Of a stretch of 64,000 nucleotides of DNA, positions 31,424-39,185 are shown in pieces. A program made the translations under genes and the position numbers. How positions within the stretch are numbered: the stretch's first letter is position 1; each line of letters begins with the position of its first letter. The stretch is from Xanthomonas codiaei (GTDB lineage: Bacteria > Pseudomonadota > Gammaproteobacteria > Xanthomonadales > Xanthomonadaceae). The stretch covers positions 248,001-312,000 of the forward strand of contig NZ_MDEC01000001.1 in assembly GCF_002939785.1 (NCBI RefSeq), given 5' to 3'. The notes below the pieces were generated by a model that was given only the letters and a program-made list of their open reading frames with translations, searched no databases and was not told the DNA's origin.

Positions 31424-33769
31424 CTATGCAAACGACGGCGGCAAATCCTCCTTGTTGGCGCCGAAGGCCAGGTTCGGCGTCGCGCCCATAGCGAATTCCA
31501 GTGTGCCGCCTGCGGACAGATCGGCGTGGCGCAGCCAGGCACGGTTGATGGGTCTACCGTTCCATTTCAGCGACTGCACATAGACGTTCTGCGCGCTGTT
31601 GTCCTTGGCCAGGATACGCAGCGTGCGGCCGTTGCCGACGTCGAGCTCTGCGCGCTTGAACAATGGGCTGCCCACGATCCAGTTGCCGCTGACTGGATCC
31701 ACCGCGTACAGGCCAAGCGCGCTGAGTACGAACCAGGCGCTCATCTGCCCGCAGTCCTCGTTGCCGGACAATCCATTGCGCGCGTCGTGATATTGCTCGC
31801 GCAGCAGCCGGCGCACCATCGCCTGGGTCTTGTACGGTTGGCCGGCATAGGCGAACAGATAGGCCACATGGTGGCTGGGTTCGTTGCCGTGCGCATACTG
31901 GCCCACCATGCCGTCGATGTCTGGCGGCGCATCGGCCGGCAGCTCGGAGCTGGTGGAAAACAGCTCGTCCAGCTTGGCCACGAAGCCATCGCGGCCACCG
32001 TACAGGTCCATGTAGCCGTACAGGTCGTGCTGGTTGAGGAAGGTGGCCTGCCAGGCGTTGGATTCGGTGAAATCGCGCCACTGTTTGCCATGGCCCATGC
32101 CGCGCGGGTCGAACGGTGTGGCCCAGTTGCCGTCTTCCAGGCGCGCCTGCACGAAGCCGCTGTCGCGGTTGAACACGTTGCGATAGTTGCGCGAGCGCGC
32201 GCGCAACGCGCGGGCATCGGCGCTGGCACCGGCCGCCTGCGCCAGGTGCGCGCAGGCCCAGTCGTCATAGGCGTATTCCAGGGTACGGCTGACCGCTTCG
32301 TCCACCTTGTCGGCCGGGATGTAGCCGAGCGTGCGGTAATACGCCAGGCCGTGGCTGGTGTCGTCCATCGCACGTTTGCGATACGCCGGCCATGCGGCTT
32401 CGTAGTCGATGCCGGTGAAGCCCTTGGCGTGCGCTTCGGCCAGTACCACGGCCGAGTGATAGCCGATCATGCAGCCGGTTTCCACGCCCTGCAGCGGCCA
32501 GATGCCCACGCCGTCCGGGCATTCGTTGGCGCCGCGCACCAGGCATTGCACCAGGTCGGGCACGCGCTCTGGCTGCACCAGGGTGAGCAGTGGATGTGCA
32601 GCGCGGTAGGTGTCCCACAGCGAGTAGGTGCTGTAGTTGTTGTAGCCGCTGGGCGCGGTGTGGATCTGCAGGTCCATGCCGCGGTAGCGGTTGTCCACGT
32701 CGGAGAACAGCGTGGGCGCCAGCAGGCTGTGATACAGGCCGGTGTAGAAGATGCGCCGTTGTGCTTCGTCATCGCTGTCGATGCGGATGCGGGCGAGTTC
32801 CTTTTCCCAGGCAGCGACGGCTTGCGCATGCACGCGCGCAAAGTCGAAGTCCGGCAGTTCGGCGTCCAGGTTGGCCAGCGCGTTCTCGGCGCTGACAGCG
32901 GAGATGCCGACCTTGATCAGCAACGGTGCGTCGGCGGCGTCGCGAAAGTGCAGCGCGGCCTTGAGATGGGTGCCGTCGCGGCGGTGCGTGCCGGCGGGCA
33001 GCGGTCGATCTTCGTCGTACAGCTGCACGCTGGCGAACGGCCGCGACAGCCGCAGGGCGAAATAGATGTAGCGCCCCTTGGCCCATCGATAGACACGGCG
33101 CCCGCCGGTCAGGGTTTGCGCATCGACCACGCGCAGCTGCGCATCGCTCACGCGAGTGGGAATGCCGGGTTTGTCCTGCATGCCATGGCACAGGTCCAGC
33201 AGCACGTGTGCGGGTTTGCCCTTGGGAAAGTGATAGCGGTGCAGGCCGGCGCGCGCGGTGGCGGTGAGCTCGGCATGCACGCCGCTGTCCTTCAGCCGCA
33301 CGCGGTAGTAGCCAGGCGATGCGGCTTCGTCGCTGTGGTCGTAACGCGAGCGGTAGCCGGCATCGGGATCATCCAGCGGGCCGGGCACCAGCTTGACCTC
33401 GCCGGTGGCCGGCACCAGCAGGAAATCCAGCATGTCGCCGATGCCGGTGCCGGACAGATGGGTGTGCGAGAAGCCCATGATCGAGCCATCGGATTCGTGA
33501 TAGCCCGAGCACGAATCCCACACCGCGTTGTAGGTGTCCGGGCTCAGCTGCACCATGCCGAACGGCAGCGTGGCGCCGGGAAAGGTGTGGCCATGGCCGC
33601 CGGTGCCGATGAATACATCGACATGCCGGGTGAGATCGGCGCGAGTGCGCGCGTCGGCCGGGAGCGCGTAGTTTCCGGCGCGCGCGCGGGCCAGTCCGGT
33701 TGCAAGTGCGCCGCTGCCGAAGAGGGCTGCGGCGATGGCGCCTTGGAGGAAGCCGCGTCGTGTTGCCAT
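31424..33769 (-). CDS. nixK: GH92 alpha-mannosidase NixK, Tat-exported
   Basis: A 781-residue calcium-dependent alpha-mannosidase of family 92. A twin-arginine signal opens the protein (MATRRGFLQGAIAAALFGSG). Family hallmarks are FIGTGGHGHTFPGATLPFGM, GFSHTHLSGTG, GNEPSHHVAYLFAYAGQP and GLSGNEDCGQMSAWFVLSALG; Glu/Asp residues of the last two contribute the catalytic acid and base and the calcium site. In X. campestris NixK removes the alpha-1,3-mannose of the core and must act before NixI and NixJ. Start ATG 33769 gives the complete Tat signal. Palindromic repeats flank it on both sides. Confidence 0.95.
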   Translation of the reverse strand: MATRRGFLQGAIAAALFGSGALATGLARARAGNYALPADARTRADLTRHVDVFIGTGGHGHTFPGATLPFGMVQLSPDTYNAVWDSCSGYHESDGSIMGFSHTHLSGTGIGDMLDFLLVPATGEVKLVPGPLDDPDAGYRSRYDHSDEAASPGYYRVRLKDSGVHAELTATARAGLHRYHFPKGKPAHVLLDLCHGMQDKPGIPTRVSDAQLRVVDAQTLTGGRRVYRWAKGRYIYFALRLSRPFASVQLYDEDRPLPAGTHRRDGTHLKAALHFRDAADAPLLIKVGISAVSAENALANLDAELPDFDFARVHAQAVAAWEKELARIRIDSDDEAQRRIFYTGLYHSLLAPTLFSDVDNRYRGMDLQIHTAPSGYNNYSTYSLWDTYRAAHPLLTLVQPERVPDLVQCLVRGANECPDGVGIWPLQGVETGCMIGYHSAVVLAEAHAKGFTGIDYEAAWPAYRKRAMDDTSHGLAYYRTLGYIPADKVDEAVSRTLEYAYDDWACAHLAQAAGASADARALRARSRNYRNVFNRDSGFVQARLEDGNWATPFDPRGMGHGKQWRDFTESNAWQATFLNQHDLYGYMDLYGGRDGFVAKLDELFSTSSELPADAPPDIDGMVGQYAHGNEPSHHVAYLFAYAGQPYKTQAMVRRLLREQYHDARNGLSGNEDCGQMSAWFVLSALGLYAVDPVSGNWIVGSPLFKRAELDVGNGRTLRILAKDNSAQNVYVQSLKWNGRPINRAWLRHADLSAGGTLEFAMGATPNLAFGANKEDLPPSFA

Positions 33770-33808
33770 GGTGTTTGCTCTCGTAAATCATGGGCCGGTG
33801 CGGGAGCG

Positions 33809-33917
33809 CCCTCATCCGCCCTTCGGGCACCTTCTCCCGCACGCGGGAGAAGGAATGGGGCAGCTGTTCGCATGCGGGAGAAGGGCTGGGTCAGGCGTCC
33901 GCATGCGGGAGAAGGGT
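33809..33917. repeat. Extragenic palindromic elements between nixK and nixJ
   Basis: A complete element (33809-33853) is followed by two partial CGCATGCGGGAGAAGG copies at about 33869-33886 and 33900-33917. They fill most of the 170-bp gap. Confidence 0.75.
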
Positions 33918-33938
33918 GGGGCAGGCGCTGTGTGGGAA

Positions 33939-35399
33939 TCAGGCGCTACGCAGCAGCTGGGGCTTGCGCTGGTGCAGGTCGATGATCAGCTCGCCGAACA
34001 AGGTGTTGGCCCAGGCGAACCAGTCGCGGGTGAAGGTGCCCGGATCGTCCTTGTGGAAGGCCTCGTGCATGAAGCCGGTGCCGGCATGGGTGGTCTTGAG
34101 CCACTGCAGGCACTGGCGCAGTTGCGCGTCGTCGTCGCTGACCAGCGCGTACTGGATGATGGACATCGGCCAGATGGTGCCCATGCCGCTGTGCGGGCTG
34201 CCCACGCCCTCGGCGGCTGTGCCGCGAGAGAAATATGGGTTGCGCTCGCTCCACGCCAGCTGGCGGGTGCGCAGGAACACCGGGTCGGCGCGATCGCAGC
34301 AGCCCAGGTAGGCCAGGCTGAGTAGGCCCGGCGCGTTGGCGTCGTCGATGAACAACTGGTTGCCGAAGCCATCCACTTCGAAGGCCCAATACGCCTGGCC
34401 ATCGCTGTCGCGCAGTTGGCCGAACTGTCGGGTTGCGGTTTCCACTTCATCGGCCAGTGCGCTGCACTCGGCGGCGAACACGGCGTCGCGATGCAATGCG
34501 GTGCTCATCGCAGCCAGTTGCCGCAGCGAGGTCACCGCGAACAGGTTGGCCGGCACGAACAGCGGAAACACGCAGGCATCGTCGGAGGGACGGAACATCG
34601 AGTGGATCATGCCGTTGGGTCTGGTCGGCTGGCCGTAGCCTTCCAGCACCAGGGTTTCGGTGGCCAGCGGCGAGGGGCGCTGGAACACGTAGGGGCCGCG
34701 GTCGTGCTTGCGCTGCTGCTCGCGGAAGGTGCGCACCACCACGTGCATCGCCTCGCGCCAGTCGTCGTCGAACGGTGCGGTATCGCCGGTGGCGCGCCAG
34801 TATTCGTGCGCGATGCGGATCGGGTAGCACAGCGAATCCACTTCCCACTTGCGTTCGCCCACGCCGGGTTTCATTTCGGTGATGTCGTTGAGCGACCACT
34901 TCAGGCGCTGGGTCTGGCCATCGGGCAGGAACGCGTTGGCGTACGGATCGAGCGTGATGCAGGCGGCCTGGCGCTGGATCAGGCCATGGAACATGCGTCG
35001 CAACGCGGGGTCACGCTTGGCCAGCGGCACGTAGGGGTGCACCTGCGCTGAGGAGTCGCGCAGCCACATCGCATGGATGTCGCCGGTGATGACGAAGGTG
35101 TCCGGCTTGCCGTTGCGGGTGCCGGTCTCCACCGTGGTGTCCAGCGTGTTGGGGTAGCAGTTCTCGAACAGCCAGGCCAGCTCGGGATCGGCGATCTGCG
35201 CCTTGATCTGCGCGATCTGCTGCTCGACCGCCTTGCTGACGAATCGGCGTTGCGCCTTGGGCGGGCGCTTGCTGACGAAGCTGCCGACGCCACGGGTGCC
35301 AGGGGCGGACGCCGCCGCGAAGGCAGGCAGCGCGCTGGCGAGCATGCCGGCGCCCGCGCCGGCACCGAGCAGCTGGAGGATGTCGCGACGGGTGTGCAT
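33939..35399 (-). CDS. nixJ: GH125 exo-alpha-1,6-mannosidase NixJ, Tat-exported
   Basis: A 486-residue family 125 enzyme (formerly DUF1237). The N-terminus MHTRRDILQLLGAGAGAGML is a twin-arginine signal. The (alpha/alpha)6 barrel shows GDIHAMWLRDSSAQVHPYVP, KWEVDSLCYPIRIAHEYW, NGMIHSMFRPSDDACVFPLF and GTGFMHEAFHKDDPGTFTRD; the Asp in WLRDSS and the late Glu are the likely catalytic residues. NixJ trims the alpha-1,6-mannose after NixK and NixI have acted in X. campestris. ATG 35399 is chosen because it begins the Tat signal; eight further codons upstream are open but not needed. Confidence 0.94.
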   Translation of the reverse strand: MHTRRDILQLLGAGAGAGMLASALPAFAAASAPGTRGVGSFVSKRPPKAQRRFVSKAVEQQIAQIKAQIADPELAWLFENCYPNTLDTTVETGTRNGKPDTFVITGDIHAMWLRDSSAQVHPYVPLAKRDPALRRMFHGLIQRQAACITLDPYANAFLPDGQTQRLKWSLNDITEMKPGVGERKWEVDSLCYPIRIAHEYWRATGDTAPFDDDWREAMHVVVRTFREQQRKHDRGPYVFQRPSPLATETLVLEGYGQPTRPNGMIHSMFRPSDDACVFPLFVPANLFAVTSLRQLAAMSTALHRDAVFAAECSALADEVETATRQFGQLRDSDGQAYWAFEVDGFGNQLFIDDANAPGLLSLAYLGCCDRADPVFLRTRQLAWSERNPYFSRGTAAEGVGSPHSGMGTIWPMSIIQYALVSDDDAQLRQCLQWLKTTHAGTGFMHEAFHKDDPGTFTRDWFAWANTLFGELIIDLHQRKPQLLRSA

Positions 35400-36163
35400 G
35401 ACCTCAAGACTCCGTGGGTTCACTGTAGCGGTCGCACGCCTGCAGATCGGCGCCGGTGGACGCGCCGGGGCGCGAGACGGCGATGAGACCTATGCATGAC
35501 CAATTCCCGATGACCATACAACGTGTGCGCCGCAGATGCATAGTGCGGTCGCACAATTCGACGCCGTACGTGGTCAGCGGCGGCGATGGAGCAGGCCGCG
35601 ACCACGGCGGCCTTGCCACCGGTGCCGCTCCATGGTGCGGGCGCATACACCGGGGCTGACTCCGCACCGCGGAACAGCGCCGGTCACGCTGGCGGGCGGC
35701 AGCAAGTGCGCTGCCGCGTCCAGCAGGACGGCGCCATCGCCGACATCTGCGGCAGGCACGATCTTCGGCAGGCGCGTCGCGGTGTCGCGCCTGCTCCGGA
35801 AGATCGCACTCGCCGACCACGCACAGGCGGGCATGCACGCCGATGGCACGGGCCATTCACCCTGGCGAGGTCGATGAACGCTCACCCGCAGCGATTGGGT
35901 CTTCCGGCTCTTCGACGATACGGAGGGACGATGAGCGACGCGCGGCGTGACCGGATAGGTGACGACGAGCGACGGGCTCGTCGTCACGTCCCGCCCGGCG
36001 TCCGGATTCGGCCGCTCCCTCAACGGGCTCGATCGAGCGGCACCGGCACCGTGCGCGAGGCCTTGGCGACGCCACCGCAGCCGGTGGCTTGCCTGCTGCA
36101 ATGACCCTGGCCGATCAGTGGCCATGGCCGCCGATGTCGGCTGGCGATTGGCGGCCGCGCCGA
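35400..36163. other. 764-bp gap between nixJ and nixI
   Basis: The only large gene-free gap inside the nix locus that lacks palindromic repeats. Open frames show no family similarity. A perfect 12-bp hairpin, GTGACGACGAGC (35959-35970), GACGG loop, GCTCGTCGTCAC (35976-35987), may stop or stabilise the nixI transcript. The motif GCGGTCGCAC occurs twice (about 35428 and 35550) upstream of nixJ. Confidence 0.55.
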
Positions 36164-38818
36164 TCACTTCGGCAGCGGCGAACGTCCCTGGATCGTCAAC
36201 GCCGCCGCCGCGCCGGGCGCGCCGGTGCCGGGCTGTCCGCCACCGACGAAGACCTGGTAATCGCCAGCCTCCACCGCGCGCTGGCCACTGCGATCCACAT
36301 CGCTCAGGGCGCGTGCATCCAGCTGGAAGGTCAGCTCGCGCTGTTCGCCCGGCGCAAGATGCACGCGCTGGAATCCGACCAGGCTGCGCAACGGCGACTG
36401 CGGGCGGTTTGGGTACTGCAGATACACCTGCGCCACTTCGTCGCCGGCGCGCGCGCCGGTGTTGCGCACGGTCGTGGTCACCTGCAATGCGTTGCCGGCC
36501 TGCAGGGTGGCGGTGGACAGTTGCGGCGCGGTGTAGGCGAAGCTGGTGTAGCTCAAGCCATGGCCGAACGGGAACAGCGGCTCGCCCTTGAAGTAGCGGT
36601 AGGTGCGGCCCTTCATGTCGTAGCTGACGTAGGGCGGCAGGTCCTTGGTGGAGCGGTAGAACGTCACCGGCAAACGCCCGCCGGGGTTGTCGTCGCCGGC
36701 CAGCGCACGGGCGATGGCAGTACCGCCGGACTGGCCGGGATACCAAGCCGCCACGATCGCATCGGCGTGCTGCCTGGCCCAGTTCACCGCCACCGCGCTG
36801 CCGCTCATCAACACCACCACCAGCGGTTTGCCGGAGGCCTTGGCGCGTTCGAGCAGGGCCTGCTGCGGGGCGGGCAGGGAGATGTCGTTGCGGTCGCCGC
36901 CATCGAAGCCCGGCACGTCGATGCGCAGCTCTTCGCCTTCCACGTCCGGCGACAATCCGACGAAGGCCACCACGGCATCGGCCTGCGCCACTGCCTGCTC
37001 GGCCTCGGTCAGCTGCGCGGCTGCCGGTGCCAGCCATTCCAGGCGCACGCCCTGGTCCTGTCCGCGATGCTCCATCTCCAGGCGGATCTTGCGCGGGCGG
37101 GTGTCGTCGAAGTGCAGCACGGTCTCCACGTTGCGACCGTCGGCGTTGTGCATGCCGGCCGGCACGTGCCTGTCTTCGGCGTTGCCGGCAACCACCAGCT
37201 TGTCATCGATGTACAGCCGCACCGGGTCGTGCCCGGTGCAGTCGAAGCAGCGCGCCACGCGCACCGCCAACGTGTAGTCGCCAGGGCCTGGCGGCAGCAG
37301 TTCGCCACTCCAGCGCACTGCGTAGCGGTCTGCTGGTACGCCCTTGGCCGGGCTGACCTGGTCCCAGTTGAAGCTGACGGTACGGTCCTGGCGCACCACC
37401 GCCGGCTTGCCGGCCAGGTCGAGGTTGTCGAAATATTCGCCACGCAAGCCCGGCATGCCATCGCTGCGCAACGCGGTTTCAGGAATCATGCCAGGCACGC
37501 CGGCGGCCAGCGGCGCGCCTTGTGCGTAGCGCACCTGCGGCGCACCGAAGCGCTCGCGCAGACCCAGCAGCGGGGTCACCGGTTGCGCGGACGTGCCCTG
37601 GTAGTTGGCCTCCAGCGCGGCCAGCGCATCGGCATTGGGGCCGAGCACTGCCAGCCGCGTGCCTGGCTTCAGCGGCAGGGTACCGGCGTCGTTCTTCAGC
37701 AGCACGATCGACTCTGCGGCCGCCTGCAGGGCCAAGGCACGGTTGGCGCGGTTGTCGATGTCCTTGGCGCCCAGCCGCGCGTACGGGTCCCTGCGCGGGG
37801 CTTCCAGTTCGCCCAGGCGGTAGCGGGCGGCGAACAGCCGCACCAGCGATTGATCCAGCAACGCCTCGTCCACTTCACCGCGTTCGATCGCCGTGCCGAG
37901 TTCGCGATAGGCATGTCCGCAATTGAGGTCGTGGCCGGCCTTGAGTGCGGCGGCCGAGGAGCCGGCATTGTCCGGGCGGAAGTAGTGGAACTGGGTCATG
38001 TCGTCCACCGCATCGCAGTCGGATACCACGAAGCCCTTGAAGCCCCAATCGCCACGCACGCGGCCATTGAGCAGCCAGTCGGCCGCGCACGCGGGGATGC
38101 CGTGCAGCGAGTTGTAGGCGCACATCACCGAGCCGGCCTGGCCCTCGACTAGCGCGGCGCGGAACGCGGGCGTGTAGGTCGCTTCCACATCGCGTGGCGA
38201 GACATCCACGTCGAAACCATGCCGGCCTGGTTCCGGACCGCTATGCACGGCGATGTGCTTGGGCGTGGCGATCGTACGCGGGTGGCCCGGGTTCTCGCCC
38301 TGCAGGCCGCGAATGAAGCTGACCGCGAGCTGCCCGGTGAGGAATGGGTCTTCGCCATAGGTTTCCATGCCGCGGCCCCAGCGCGGGTCGCGGAAGATGT
38401 TGATGTTGGGCGACCAGATGGTCAGCCCGGCGTAGCGCTTGTGGTCCTTGCCCGGGCCGCCGGCTAGATTGAACTTGGCGCGCGCCTCGGTGGAGACCAC
38501 CGTGCCCACCTGCTGCATCAGCTGCGTATTCCAGCTGGCCGCCAGGCCGATCGCCTGCGGAAACACCGTGGCATAGCCATTGCGGGCAATACCGTGCAGG
38601 CCTTCGCTCCACCATTCGTAGGCGGGGATGCCCAGGCGCGGGATCGCCGGCGCATCGTTCATCGCCTGGGCGACCTTCTCCTCGCGGCTCATCTGCGCTA
38701 CCAGCGCGGCGGCGCGCTGTTCGGGCGTACCGCTGCGGTCGGCGGGTGCGGCGAGGGTGGTGCAGGACAGGCTCAGGCCCAATGCCATGGCAAGACGCGA
38801 TACAAACAGGGACGACAT
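36164..38818 (-). CDS. nixI: GH3 beta-xylosidase NixI with PA14 insertion
   Basis: An 884-residue family 3 enzyme; in X. campestris NixI removes the core beta-1,2-xylose typical of plant N-glycans. A Sec signal (MSSLFVSRLAMALGLSLSCT, cut near LAA) precedes the TIM barrel with TPKHIAVHSGPEPGRH and the nucleophile D267 (VVSDCDAVDDM). The alpha/beta sandwich (VLGPNADALAALEANYQG) is interrupted by a PA14-type carbohydrate-binding module at about 470-610 (GLRGEYFDNLDL to RLEWLAPAA). The C-terminus is a fibronectin III-like domain (VTTTVRNTGARAGDEVAQVY). AGGAG sits eight bases before ATG 38818. A 764-bp gap separates it from nixJ. Confidence 0.94.
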   Translation of the reverse strand: MSSLFVSRLAMALGLSLSCTTLAAPADRSGTPEQRAAALVAQMSREEKVAQAMNDAPAIPRLGIPAYEWWSEGLHGIARNGYATVFPQAIGLAASWNTQLMQQVGTVVSTEARAKFNLAGGPGKDHKRYAGLTIWSPNINIFRDPRWGRGMETYGEDPFLTGQLAVSFIRGLQGENPGHPRTIATPKHIAVHSGPEPGRHGFDVDVSPRDVEATYTPAFRAALVEGQAGSVMCAYNSLHGIPACAADWLLNGRVRGDWGFKGFVVSDCDAVDDMTQFHYFRPDNAGSSAAALKAGHDLNCGHAYRELGTAIERGEVDEALLDQSLVRLFAARYRLGELEAPRRDPYARLGAKDIDNRANRALALQAAAESIVLLKNDAGTLPLKPGTRLAVLGPNADALAALEANYQGTSAQPVTPLLGLRERFGAPQVRYAQGAPLAAGVPGMIPETALRSDGMPGLRGEYFDNLDLAGKPAVVRQDRTVSFNWDQVSPAKGVPADRYAVRWSGELLPPGPGDYTLAVRVARCFDCTGHDPVRLYIDDKLVVAGNAEDRHVPAGMHNADGRNVETVLHFDDTRPRKIRLEMEHRGQDQGVRLEWLAPAAAQLTEAEQAVAQADAVVAFVGLSPDVEGEELRIDVPGFDGGDRNDISLPAPQQALLERAKASGKPLVVVLMSGSAVAVNWARQHADAIVAAWYPGQSGGTAIARALAGDDNPGGRLPVTFYRSTKDLPPYVSYDMKGRTYRYFKGEPLFPFGHGLSYTSFAYTAPQLSTATLQAGNALQVTTTVRNTGARAGDEVAQVYLQYPNRPQSPLRSLVGFQRVHLAPGEQRELTFQLDARALSDVDRSGQRAVEAGDYQVFVGGGQPGTGAPGAAAALTIQGRSPLPK

Positions 38819-38954
38819 CGATTCACTCCTGCGCAGCGGCCAATGCCGCCAGGCGTTGTTCGGGTAGCGCCGCAGAGTCAGCGGCGAGGTGGGGGGCGGG
38901 CGTGGCGGTGTCATGCGCGCGGTTGGGTGTGGTGGTGGCTCGTGCCGCGGTGGG

Positions 38955-39173
38955 CCCTCATCCGCCGCTACGCGGCACCTTCTCCCGCTGGCGGGAGAAG
39001 GACACCCATGGCTCGCGGAAAGTCAGGGTGCCGGACGAAAGGCATGCCAGGACATCAGTTCCTTCTCCCGCGTCGCGGAGAAGGTACCCGCAGGGCGAAT
39101 GAAGGCATGCATCGCAGGACATCAGTTCCTTCTCCCGCTCTGCGGGAGAAGGTACCCGCAGGGCGGATGAGGG
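38955..39173. repeat. Three extragenic palindromic elements between nixI and nixH
   Basis: Elements lie at 38955-39001, 39061-39104 and 39128-39173. The last two belong to a 67-bp tandem duplication (39047-39113 and 39114-39180) that starts with CAGGACATCAGTTCCTTCTC. The first is inverted relative to the others. The 367-bp gap between the genes holds nothing else. Confidence 0.8.
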
Positions 39174-39185
39174 CCGCTTCGTGCT

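Noticed and set aside
35400..36163. Extra glycoside hydrolase gene between nixJ and nixI
   Set aside because: All frames are short or antisense shadows of nixI, with no catalytic motif.
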